Shown one piece after another: positions 1 through 5,267 of a stretch of 5,267 bases of DNA (position 1 is the first letter of the stretch; every line of letters starts with the position of its first letter). Position numbers and translations under genes: made by a program. Source of the DNA: CAZFIO01 sp964519585 (GTDB lineage Bacteria > Bacillota > Clostridia > Tissierellales > Tissierellaceae); assembly GCA_964519585.1 (NCBI GenBank), contig CAZFIO010000135.1:1-5267 (forward strand), written 5' to 3'. The notes under the pieces are model-generated. The model had not been told where the DNA came from. It saw only the letters and a list, made by a program, of their open reading frames with translations, and searched no databases.

Positions 1-82
1 GGCCATGGGCCCTATATTCTGCATTATACTCAGCTACAACAGTCACATCATCAGTAGAAGCTACTATGTTATAAGAAGTCAT
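1..82 (-). CDS. hsdR: Type I restriction endonuclease HsdR, N-terminal 27 codons (runs off left edge)
   Basis: Only the first 27 codons are present, beginning MTSYNIVAS and continuing with a VVAEY segment. HsdR is the motor and nuclease subunit of a type I restriction enzyme: it pumps DNA using ATP and cuts at a distance from an unmethylated target. The identification rests on position and on this short N-terminus, which resembles the 'NIVAES...TVVAEY' opening I recall for type I R subunits. The nuclease and helicase motifs lie outside the window. The start is well supported: the ATG lies 2 nt after the hsdS stop codon, with an AGGAGG ribosome site inside the last hsdS codons about 7 nt upstream. 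This spacing implies translational coupling in an M-S-R operon. I cannot say whether the gene is intact beyond the edge. Confidence 0.82.
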   Translation of the reverse strand, partial: MTSYNIVASTDDVTVVAEYNAEYRAHG

Positions 83-84
83 TT

Positions 85-1245
85 CTAAGCCTCCTTTGCT
101 TTTAATTCCTTAAAGGTGAGTAGTTTTTCCCTATAATATTCATACTGCTTTTGTCTTGCTTCTATCTCTGCAGGCAAGCCTATGGATATATCATTAGTAA
201 GTGCATCGAACTTGTCTAGGATGGAGACTATTCGTTCTTGTTCAGCTAGGGGTGGAATGGGGATTTTTGTTCTACTTATATTTTTATTGTATAATCTTTT
301 TATTGTTCCCCCACTAGATATGTTCCATTTAATTACAGTATAAAAATAATACAAATATTTATTCGAAATAATACTTTCGTCATTATCTATCCAAACAATA
401 TTGGAATCCTGAAAATATGCTGGTTTCCCATCAAAAATTACTCTCCTGCCTATGGTTCCTGAAGCTGATATCAATATAGCCCCTTTTTTGGGATAGGAAT
501 ATTTATCCTTATATTCATTAAATAAATCATTAGTAATAAAAGCATCCGGCTCACTACCAAAAGTTCCTATTTTAAAGAATGGTACATCTCCTTCTGTTGT
601 AGTTTCGTTTTTGAATATCCTACGACACATGGAGATTTTCCCAATCTCCCCTAAAGTCTTCCACTCCACCTCATCTCCAAAAGTCAGTAGCTCATCCCTA
701 TAATATTCATATTGTTTTTTTCTTGCTGTAAGCTCTGCTGTAAGCTCTGCTGTAAGCTCTGCTGTAAGCTCTGTGAAATTGTCCAGAATACGGACAATTT
801 CCTCTTGGACTGGGAGAGGGGGTAGGGGGATGGGAAAGTTTCCAAATTCTACTATACTTAAGTTTTTTATTCCCGAACCTCTGAAGAGGTTATCATTTAT
901 ATAGTCCTTTTTATGTTGTAAATAATAATAGAGATATTTAGTAACAACTTCTTTTTTTGTTGAAATTGCTATCACGTGATCAGTGTAATAAGCTTTTCCT
1001 TCATGATATTTAAAGTCTGCAACTCCACCATCATTTACAAAAATATAATTTCCTTCCACAAGAAATTCATCAATATAATATTTAGAATCTCCGGAAGTAA
1101 AACAAACAATATCTCCTTTTTTAAGAGTTTGCGCTTTCCTTACTCCTGTTTTTGATTTTATACCTCTTTTCCATAAATCCTTTAGTTCCATATACTCCAC
1201 ACCATTAGGGCAAAGTTCCTCAATTAATCTATCTAACTTAGCCAT
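85..1245 (-). CDS. hsdS: Type I restriction-modification specificity subunit HsdS (type IC, TAEL-repeat kind)
   Basis: This 386-residue protein is the DNA-recognition subunit, which positions two HsdM on a bipartite target. Its layout is the standard two-fold one. The first target-recognition domain spans roughly residues 1-140 and ends in IPLPPLPVQEEIVRILD. A central conserved helix follows (about 144-190) with four ELTA units (159-174) and then RKKQYEYYRDELLTF. The second recognition domain (about 195-328) ends in IPIPPLAEQERIVSILD. A C-terminal conserved helix (about 332-380) contains GLPAEIEARQKQYEYYREKLLTF-like residues and pairs with the central one. The start codon directly follows the hsdM stop with no spacer; the ribosome site GAGGTGG lies in the last hsdM codons. 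The first recognition domain (about 840-1150) is visibly more AT-rich than hsdM, as is common for exchanged recognition domains. The TAEL-like repeats place it with EcoR124I (type IC) from family knowledge. The target sequence cannot be predicted by eye. Confidence 0.96.
   Translation of the reverse strand: MAKLDRLIEELCPNGVEYMELKDLWKRGIKSKTGVRKAQTLKKGDIVCFTSGDSKYYIDEFLVEGNYIFVNDGGVADFKYHEGKAYYTDHVIAISTKKEVVTKYLYYYLQHKKDYINDNLFRGSGIKNLSIVEFGNFPIPLPPLPVQEEIVRILDNFTELTAELTAELTAELTARKKQYEYYRDELLTFGDEVEWKTLGEIGKISMCRRIFKNETTTEGDVPFFKIGTFGSEPDAFITNDLFNEYKDKYSYPKKGAILISASGTIGRRVIFDGKPAYFQDSNIVWIDNDESIISNKYLYYFYTVIKWNISSGGTIKRLYNKNISRTKIPIPPLAEQERIVSILDKFDALTNDISIGLPAEIEARQKQYEYYREKLLTFKELKAKEA
129..160. 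repeat. Copy 1 of the hsdS internal direct repeat (C-terminal conserved region)
   Basis: This 32-bp stretch matches 696-727 with three mismatches, and the first 16 bases are identical. It encodes the RQKQYEYYRE helix near the C-terminus, matching the RKKQYEYYRD helix of the central region. Paired conserved segments flanking the second recognition domain are normal for HsdS and give homology for deletion, duplication or exchange of recognition domains. Confidence 0.85.
696..727. repeat. Copy 2 of the hsdS internal direct repeat (central conserved region)
   Basis: This is the partner of 129-160. It encodes the RKKQYEYYRD helix that follows the ELTA repeats and slightly overlaps the start of the 12-bp array. 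Recombination between the copies would remove one recognition domain and leave a half-length HsdS. Confidence 0.85.
724..773 (-). repeat. Four perfect 12-bp tandem repeats in the central region of hsdS
   Basis: On the plus strand the unit gctgtaagctct occurs four times without a mismatch (725-772; period-12 identity spans 724-773). Read on the coding strand each unit is GAG CTT ACA GCA, giving Glu-Leu-Thr-Ala four times at HsdS residues 159-174, or three complete TAEL tetrapeptides plus flanking partial ones. The length is a multiple of three, so gain or loss of a unit keeps the frame. In the EcoR124I and EcoR124II (EcoR124/3) pair, two versus three TAEL units at the same place change the target spacer from 6 to 7 bp. 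The same effect here is inference. Confidence 0.97.
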
Positions 1246-2808
1246 CTATTCCACCTCAATTTCTGCTACTATCTCATCTATGGCCTTCCTTAGTTCGTCT
1301 TGTCTAGTAACGATTTCTTTTATTTCCTTATTAAGAACATTTATATCTATCTTTTCCCTTGTGTCCTCTATCTCCACATAGGTAGAAACTGATAAGTTGT
1401 AATCTTCTTTCGCTATATCATCATTGGGTACTAGCTTGGAAACATACTGGATTTCTTCCTTGTCCTTGTATATCTCCAAGATTGTTTCTATGTTTTCATC
1501 ATTTAACTTATTGTTATTAGTAACTTTTATAGCCTCTTTAGATGCATCAATAAAAAGAGTTGAGTTTTCTGATTTAGACTTCCTAAGTACCATAATACAG
1601 GTAGCTATAGAAGTTCCAAAAAATAGATTATCTGAAAGTTGAATAATCGCTTCTATATAGTTATTGTCTATAAGATATTTTCTTATCTTTGCTTCTGCTC
1701 CGCCCCGATATAAAACTCCTGGGAAACATACTATAGAAGCAGTTCCATTTGTTGATAGCCAAGCTAAGGAATGCATGATAAAGGCTAAATCTGCCCTTGA
1801 TTTTGGTGCTAAAACTCCAGCAGGTGAAAACCTAGGATCATTTATTAATAGGGGATTTGCATCTCCATCCCATTTAATAGAGTAAGGAGGATTTGAAACA
1901 ATTACCTCAAATGGTTCATCATCCCAGTGGGCTGGGTCTGTTAAGGTATCAGCATGGGCAATATCAAATTTATCGTAGTCTACATCATGCAAGAACATAT
2001 TGATTCTGCATAAATTATAAGTAGTTATATTTATTTCTTGTCCAAAAAAACCTTGTCTTACATTATCCCTTCCTAAAATCTTAGCTGATTGTAAAAGTAG
2101 GGAGCCAGAGCCACAGGCTGGGTCGTAGACCTTGTTGACTTCAGTTTTTCCCACTAGGGCTATTTTGGTTAAGAGTTCTGAAACTTCTTGTGGTGTAAAA
2201 TATTCTCCACCAGATTTTCCAGCATTGGAGGCATACATGCCCATCAGGTATTCGTAGGCATCCCCAAAGGCATCTATGGTGTTGTCCTGGTAGGACCCTA
2301 GCTTCATATCTGCCACTGAGTTGATAAGCTTCATCAGTCTTTCATTTCTCCTTACTACTGAGGCTCCTAGTTTGTTGGAGTTAACATCTATATCATCGAA
2401 GAGTCCCTTGAAGTTGGCCTCACTTTCTGTCCCCTGGGCGGAGGCCTCTATATTGTTAAAAATAGCTTCTAGGGTTTCATTAAGGTTGTCATCACCTTCT
2501 GCCTTATCCTTTAAGTTCTCAAATAATTCACTTGGTAGCATAAAAAAGCCCTTGGTTTTTACTAGGTCTTCCCTGGCTGCTTCTGCTTCTTCATCTGACA
2601 ACCTTGCATAATCAAAGTCCTTAAATCCTGCCTCATGTTCCCCCTTGTTTATGTAGGCTGTGATATTTTCTGATATATACCTATAAAAGAGCATACCTAA
2701 AACATATTGCTTAAAATCCCAGCCATCTACACTACCTCTTAAATCATTGGCCATATTCCATATAGTACGGTGTAGTTCTGCCCTTTCTTGTTCTTTTCTG
2801 TTTGCCAT
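1246..2808 (-). CDS. hsdM: Type I restriction-modification DNA methyltransferase subunit HsdM (N6-adenine)
   Basis: The 520-residue protein transfers a methyl group from S-adenosylmethionine to N6 of adenine in the target chosen by HsdS. The N-terminal domain (about 1-165) has the typical opening with WNMANDLRGSVDGWDFKQYV and helps bind the partner subunits. The catalytic domain follows: GEYFTP at 201-206, the cofactor-binding motif DPACGSGSLL at 229-238, and the catalytic NPPY at 306-309, all intact. The tail (about 484-520) is helical and charged, where HsdM meets HsdS. The length matches EcoR124I HsdM as I recall it. The ATG has a GGAGG site (2816-2820) 7 nt upstream. It is the first gene of the hsdM-hsdS-hsdR operon. 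No convincing -35/-10 pair is visible in the 118-nt gap before it; a weak extended -10 (TGC then TAATAT) near 2894-2902 is the only candidate, so read-through past the DUF951 hairpin may contribute. No frameshift or internal stop is seen. Confidence 0.98.
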   Translation of the reverse strand: MANRKEQERAELHRTIWNMANDLRGSVDGWDFKQYVLGMLFYRYISENITAYINKGEHEAGFKDFDYARLSDEEAEAAREDLVKTKGFFMLPSELFENLKDKAEGDDNLNETLEAIFNNIEASAQGTESEANFKGLFDDIDVNSNKLGASVVRRNERLMKLINSVADMKLGSYQDNTIDAFGDAYEYLMGMYASNAGKSGGEYFTPQEVSELLTKIALVGKTEVNKVYDPACGSGSLLLQSAKILGRDNVRQGFFGQEINITTYNLCRINMFLHDVDYDKFDIAHADTLTDPAHWDDEPFEVIVSNPPYSIKWDGDANPLLINDPRFSPAGVLAPKSRADLAFIMHSLAWLSTNGTASIVCFPGVLYRGGAEAKIRKYLIDNNYIEAIIQLSDNLFFGTSIATCIMVLRKSKSENSTLFIDASKEAIKVTNNNKLNDENIETILEIYKDKEEIQYVSKLVPNDDIAKEDYNLSVSTYVEIEDTREKIDINVLNKEIKEIVTRQDELRKAIDEIVAEIEVE

Positions 2809-2901
2809 AAACCTTCCTCCTATTTATCCTGTTGATGCTTGTTTTCTTCATCTCATGCATATTTCTATTTTCTTTTAGTATTTCCTTCTTAATATTAGCA
2901 T

Positions 2902-2925
2902 AATAGGCACCTTTCAGTGCCTATT
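2902..2925 (-). terminator. Hairpin just after DUF951, probable weak Rho-independent terminator or attenuator
   Basis: A perfect 9-bp inverted repeat (arms 2902-2910 and 2917-2925, loop of 6) begins one base after the DUF951 stop codon. On the transcript the left arm is AATAGGCAC and the right arm GTGCCTATT. The U-rich tail after it is poor (it continues AUGCUAAUAUU), so termination may be leaky and let some transcription into hsdM. It is the only strong hairpin I see in the 118-nt gap between the operons. Confidence 0.6.
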
Positions 2926-2926
2926 T

Positions 2927-3160
2927 CTATACCTCATCTTCTTCTGGTTTATGGTGGATTATGGAGATCCATTTTTCATCTACTAAAATTCTCCTGACCC
3001 TTTTTTCAAATTCAATCCTAGTTAACCAAATCTGCCTATCACAGCCTGCACAGCTTAGTTTTATGTCCGCACCGGTTCTTAGGATTTCCCACTTGTTTTC
3101 TCCACAGGGATGGCCCTTTTTTAGGGTAACCAGATCCCCAACCTTATAGTGTAAAATCAT
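2927..3160 (-). CDS. DUF951 domain protein, small and cysteine-containing
   Basis: This 77-residue protein of unknown function fits the DUF951 family of Firmicutes. The N-terminus (YKVGDLVTLKKGHPCG, about 5-20) looks like a small beta-barrel. It is followed by W-EILRTGADIKLSC and a CAGC pair. Cys19, Cys37 and Cys40, with His17 nearby, could hold a metal, which is inference. The C-terminal 20 residues (IIHHKPEEDEV end) extend past the usual ~65-residue core as I recall it. The ATG overlaps the mscS stop as ATGA (4 nt). A GGAGG site lies in the mscS end, so translation is very likely coupled to the channel gene. From memory, DUF951 genes often lie beside an MscS-type gene and near rpsF or ychF in Firmicutes; here a restriction operon lies downstream instead. 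There is no signal peptide or membrane segment, so it is cytoplasmic. Confidence 0.9.
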   Translation of the reverse strand: MILHYKVGDLVTLKKGHPCGENKWEILRTGADIKLSCAGCDRQIWLTRIEFEKRVRRILVDEKWISIIHHKPEEDEV

Positions 3161-4008
3161 GATTCCTTACCTCCTATAATAACTGTCCTTGGGTAGGGTA
3201 TTTCTATTCCTTCCCTTTCCAAGGCTTCTATTGCTAGTTTTCTTATTTGCCTTTCTACTGCCCACTGCTCCATGGGGACTGTCTTGGCAACTATATTTAA
3301 TATAAATCCATGGTCCCCTAGTTCTGATACCCCCAGGACTGTGGGGCCGCTTACTATGGATTTGTTTGTATCCTTCAGTTGATTGCAGGCTAGCTGCAGG
3401 ACTTCCATGGCCCTATCTATATCTTCTTCATAGGCTATGGTAACCCTTACTAGGGCCCTCATATCTCCTCTGGTTTTATTGACTACCACCTGGATATTGC
3501 TATTGGGAATAATATTTAGGTCGCCGGAGAAACTCCTAAGCTTGGTTACCCTAAGGCCCAACTCCTCTACCACTCCCTCATAGCCTTCTGTTTCTATAAG
3601 ATCACCTACAGAATACTGGTCCTCCAGCAGGATGAAAAATCCTGTGATTATATCCTTAACCAGGGATTGGGCTCCAAAACCTATGGCCAGGCCCCCTATA
3701 CCTGCAGTTGCCAATATAGATGCTGTAGGTACACTAAAGAGATCAAGAATTATCATAAGTCCTATAAAGACTAAAAAATAGTATACTATCCTTTTCAATA
3801 CTAGGGCTAGGGTATTTGCCCTCTTGATACTTCCTATAAGGCTAGTATTTTTGTCAACCAGGGTCTTGTCAATTATTTTCTTTGCTAGCCTGTTTATAAG
3901 GTTAATGGCTAGAAGAACCAGGACAACCATGATCAGTTTTCCCAGTATATTAAAGTTGCCCTTATCATTTTTTAAGAATTCATCTATTATCATATTTACC
4001 TTATCCAT
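3157..4008 (-). CDS. Small-conductance mechanosensitive channel, MscS family
   Basis: This 283-residue inner-membrane channel opens under membrane tension to release solutes on osmotic downshock. Three hydrophobic helices are visible: TM1 about 22-40, TM2 about 69-90 and the pore helix TM3 about 94-127. TM3 is rich in Ala and Gly (SILATAGIGGLAIGFGAQS) and runs into the family signature ITGFFILLEDQYSVGDLIE. The beta domain follows, with LRSFSGDLNIIPNS (about 157-170), then the alpha/beta C-terminal domain ending with the characteristic IPYPRT (270-275). The length is typical of a minimal three-helix MscS. The start ATG lies 12 nt after the DUF3343 stop with a GGTGG-type site at a short 4-nt spacing; Met6 is an alternative but has no better site. 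It is the third gene of the yedF operon and overlaps DUF951 by 4 nt. A link between the channel and selenium or sulfur handling is not shown by the sequence. Confidence 0.96.
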   Translation of the reverse strand: MDKVNMIIDEFLKNDKGNFNILGKLIMVVLVLLAINLINRLAKKIIDKTLVDKNTSLIGSIKRANTLALVLKRIVYYFLVFIGLMIILDLFSVPTASILATAGIGGLAIGFGAQSLVKDIITGFFILLEDQYSVGDLIETEGYEGVVEELGLRVTKLRSFSGDLNIIPNSNIQVVVNKTRGDMRALVRVTIAYEEDIDRAMEVLQLACNQLKDTNKSIVSGPTVLGVSELGDHGFILNIVAKTVPMEQWAVERQIRKLAIEALEREGIEIPYPRTVIIGGKES

Positions 4009-4020
4009 CCTACCACCATC

Positions 4021-4287
4021 CTAGATAATCTTTTCTGCCATATTTTTATGGTTTTCCTTTGTAAACTTAAATAAATTATCATACATAATCTGGCCTTCTT
4101 CTATATATTTTTTAACCCTATCTAAGTCATCTAAAATAAAGAGAATAGCAAGGCCACAGGAGTGGCTTACTTCCCTTGGGGTTGGGATTGTTTTAAAGGC
4201 TATTTCATCTTCCTTTAAGACTTCTTCTGTTTGCAATGCATAGTTGCTTGATTTAAATGTTATTAACCCGTATACTTCCTTGCTCAT
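4021..4287 (-). CDS. DUF3343 protein, putative Se/S carrier-like
   Basis: This 88-residue cytoplasmic protein belongs to the DUF3343 family, which Pfam describes as putative Se/S carrier-like. The signature is visible: an N-terminal strand-helix (YGLITFKSSNYALQTEEVLK), then IPTPREVSHSCGLAILF, in which Cys44 within the conserved S-C-G motif is the only cysteine and the likely sulfur or selenium ligand. A helical C-terminus follows. It starts 7 nt after the yedF stop with only a weak ribosome site (GGATAGTGAG), so it probably depends on translation of yedF. Its place directly after a TusA-like gene fits a persulfide or selenide relay, but that is inferred from family and context. The reaction, if any, is unknown. 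Confidence 0.9.
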   Translation of the reverse strand: MSKEVYGLITFKSSNYALQTEEVLKEDEIAFKTIPTPREVSHSCGLAILFILDDLDRVKKYIEEGQIMYDNLFKFTKENHKNMAEKII

Positions 4288-4294
4288 ATTCTCA

Positions 4295-4894
4295 CTATCC
4301 TATACTTATATTTTTCCCTGCCTGGCTGATCTTTTCATATATGGTATACATGTTTGAGATACTACCTAGCCTCAGGTTATCCTTAATTTCTAGAAAATCT
4401 AAACAAGTTCCACATGAGATTATTTCTACCCCAGCATCTTCTAGCTTTCTTAAATCATCCAAAACCTCTGATCCTTCACAGCTTAGTCTCACTGCTGAAT
4501 TATATAATACTATGGTTTCTGGATAGGGCAAGGTTTCTGAAAGGGTGTAGATAAAGCTTTTCATAAGGATTTTACCAAGTTTATCATCCCCCCTACCCAT
4601 CCTGTCTGAAGTTAAGGCAATTGTTAAATCAGCTAACTTGCTATTAGAGGCTTGTTCTTCTATTTTTATATTACCCTTATTTATAGAAATATAGTAGTCA
4701 TTGTCCTTTTCTTCTACCGTAAATTCATAGGATAAACTATTGGCAAGTTTTGAAACATTTTCCTTGGCAACCTCATTGTCAACTATAGCAGTTACTATGC
4801 CTTCACCTATTTCGTCCAACTTTTTCTTGGTCATAATTACAGGCCTAGGACAAGCCTCTTTCCTTGCGTCTATAGTAAAAGTATCTTTAGTCAT
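4295..4894 (-). CDS. yedF: Sulfurtransferase-like selenium metabolism protein YedF
   Basis: This 199-residue protein has two domains. Residues about 5-74 form a TusA-like (SirA) domain with the CPxP motif: Cys15 in EACPRPVIMTKK, the residue that carries the persulfide in TusA proteins. Residues about 86-199 form a DsrE-like domain with GRGDD near 100-104, an AVRLSCEGS segment (Cys139) and the ending GVEIISCGTCLDFLEI with Cys161 and Cys164. This combination matches the YedF family, associated by comparative genomics with selenium-using bacteria; the biochemical role is not established. The ATG is preceded by AAAGGAG (4904-4910) at 9-nt spacing. A promoter lies about 58 nt upstream of the start and no other gene intervenes, so this is the first gene of the operon. 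All key cysteines are present. No selD, selA or selB is in the window, so selenium use by this organism is inferred, not shown. Confidence 0.95.
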   Translation of the reverse strand: MTKDTFTIDARKEACPRPVIMTKKKLDEIGEGIVTAIVDNEVAKENVSKLANSLSYEFTVEEKDNDYYISINKGNIKIEEQASNSKLADLTIALTSDRMGRGDDKLGKILMKSFIYTLSETLPYPETIVLYNSAVRLSCEGSEVLDDLRKLEDAGVEIISCGTCLDFLEIKDNLRLGSISNMYTIYEKISQAGKNISIG

Positions 4895-4951
4895 TATGAA
4901 ACACTCCTTTAATCAACTTAATCATGGTTTGTATTTTTTTAACTTAAGCTA

Positions 4952-4979
4952 ATTATACCATATATGTCTACTAGGTAAA
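4952..4979 (-). promoter_or_regulatory. Sigma-A-type extended -10 promoter of the yedF operon
   Basis: On the minus strand a perfect -10 TATAAT (4952-4957) is preceded by TGG, an extended -10. A weaker -35, TTTACC (4974-4979), lies 16 bp upstream. Transcription should start near 4945, leaving an untranslated leader of about 50 nt with an A-run and the AAAGGAG site. No riboswitch fold is apparent in this short leader. The promoter is in the right place for yedF and is the clearest in the window. Confidence 0.75.
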
Positions 4980-5036
4980 GGTAGATGTTTATGAGGCCGG
5001 AATTAAAAATTTCTTCTAAGTATAAGGAGAATATAA

Positions 5037-5080
5037 CCATAGTTGAACAGTAGTTAAGCAGTAGTTAAACAATAGTTAAA
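5037..5080. repeat. Array A: four 11-bp direct repeats
   Basis: The plus-strand units are 5037-5047 (CCATAGTTGAA), 5048-5058 (CAGTAGTTAAG), 5059-5069 (CAGTAGTTAAA) and 5070-5080 (CAATAGTTAAA), joined without spacers. On the minus strand the core reads TTAACT followed by 5 bp. The period of 11 is close to one helical turn, so a bound protein would meet each copy on one face. It lies about 60 bp beyond the yedF -35. It cannot be coding on the plus strand, because TAG and TAA fall in all three frames. Confidence 0.9.
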
Positions 5081-5101
5081 TAATTGTATTTTTGTGGTGA
5101 A

Positions 5102-5145
5102 TATATGTCTAGCAATAGTCTAGCAGTGGTCTAGCAATAGACTAG
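5102..5145. repeat. Array B: three to four 11-bp direct repeats related to array A
   Basis: Units are 5113-5123 (CAATAGTCTAG), 5124-5134 (CAGTGGTCTAG) and 5135-5145 (CAATAGACTAG), with a degenerate first copy at 5102-5112 that keeps only the ATGTCTAG end. The first half of the unit is the same as in array A (CARTAG); the second half differs (TCTAG for TTAAR). A common consensus for both arrays is CARTAGTYWAR. The 21-nt gap between arrays is one base short of two periods. Confidence 0.88.
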
Positions 5146-5267
5146 CATTGTTTATTAGGGGCCTGCTTTAGGGTCTATTGAAAATATTTTTATTGGCCCG
5201 TTGATTCACAATAGGAGAATGAAGCGCAACAACAATCTAAGATATCCGCCATAAGCAAGATTATTTT
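5146..5267. other. Unassigned sequence at the right edge
   Basis: No gene is defended here. On the minus strand a frame is open from the edge for 25 codons, ending at a TAA at 5190-5192, with three adjacent cysteine codons (LDCCCASFSYCE). It could be the tail of an upstream gene or chance. On the plus strand an AGGAG stands at 5214-5218 but is only one or two bases from an ATG that opens just 11 codons. The segment GTCTATTG (5173-5180) is the reverse complement of 5135-5142 in array B. No convincing terminator, tRNA or insertion-sequence end could be recognised. Confidence 0.4.

Noticed and set aside
85..1245. hsdS as part of a shufflon-type inverting system
   Set aside because: No second hsdS copy, inverted repeats or recombinase gene is in the window; only direct internal repeats are seen.
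1424..2611. Plus-strand open frames opposite hsdM
   Set aside because: They lie entirely within a well-supported hsdM gene, lack ribosome sites and have no recognisable motifs.
2745..2860. Small basic ORF on the minus strand starting at 2860 and overlapping the hsdM start
   Set aside because: It has no ribosome site before its ATG, and its composition looks like an out-of-frame reading of the hsdM leader.
4985..5053. Short plus-strand ORF of 22 codons (begins MFMRPELKI, ends in the first repeat array)
   Set aside because: It has no well-spaced ribosome site or promoter, lies just upstream of and opposite to the yedF promoter, and is too short to recognise.
5037..5145. CRISPR array
   Set aside because: The repeats are 11 bp, contiguous and have no unique spacers; no cas genes are present.
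5037..5145. Replication origin with iterons, DnaA boxes or DnaA-trios
   Set aside because: There is no TTATNCACA-type DnaA box, the repeats are shorter than usual iterons, the TAG triplets are 11 bp apart rather than consecutive, and no initiator gene is nearby.
5158..5199. Terminator or insertion-sequence end formed by GGGCC and GGCCC
   Set aside because: The stem is only 5 bp with a loop of about 31 nt and there is no adjoining T-run; no transposase or target duplication is visible.

Overview
The window is a low-GC, almost entirely minus-strand stretch from what looks like an anaerobic Gram-positive bacterium (Firmicutes/Bacillota, Clostridia or Tissierellia type). This rests on strong AGGAGG-type ribosome sites, a TATAAT promoter, AT-rich codons, and a YedF / DUF3343 / MscS / DUF951 gene set that I associate from memory with that group. 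The genus cannot be read from the sequence.

Reading in the direction of transcription (right to left), the first ~290 bases (about 4980-5267) hold no gene I can defend. They contain two arrays of imperfect 11-bp direct repeats (5037-5080 and 5102-5145) that share one underlying consensus. An extended -10 promoter (4952-4979) follows. It should drive a tight four-gene operon: yedF (TusA-like plus DsrE-like selenium-metabolism protein), a DUF3343 putative Se/S carrier, an MscS-type mechanosensitive channel and a DUF951 cysteine-containing small protein. Gene spacings are 7 nt, 12 nt and a 4-nt ATGA overlap. A 9-bp hairpin starts one base after the DUF951 stop codon and probably ends or attenuates this transcript.

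After a 118-nt gap comes a type I restriction-modification operon of the EcoR124I (type IC) kind: hsdM (methyltransferase), hsdS (specificity) and the first 27 codons of hsdR (restriction translocase), which runs off the left edge. hsdM and hsdS abut with no gap, and hsdS and hsdR are 2 nt apart, so translation is probably coupled. HsdM and HsdS would form the M2S1 methyltransferase, and HsdR would add ATP-dependent translocation and cleavage.

The two observations most worth following are these. hsdS carries a perfect 12-bp repeat (four units, Glu-Leu-Thr-Ala), in the same place where TAEL repeat number sets the spacer length of the EcoR124 target site, so the enzyme could switch specificity by repeat slippage. 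The paired 11-bp repeat arrays upstream of yedF resemble the spacing of PhoB/PhoP-type direct-repeat operators. I do not see a clearly new defence system; the restriction-modification locus belongs to a known class.
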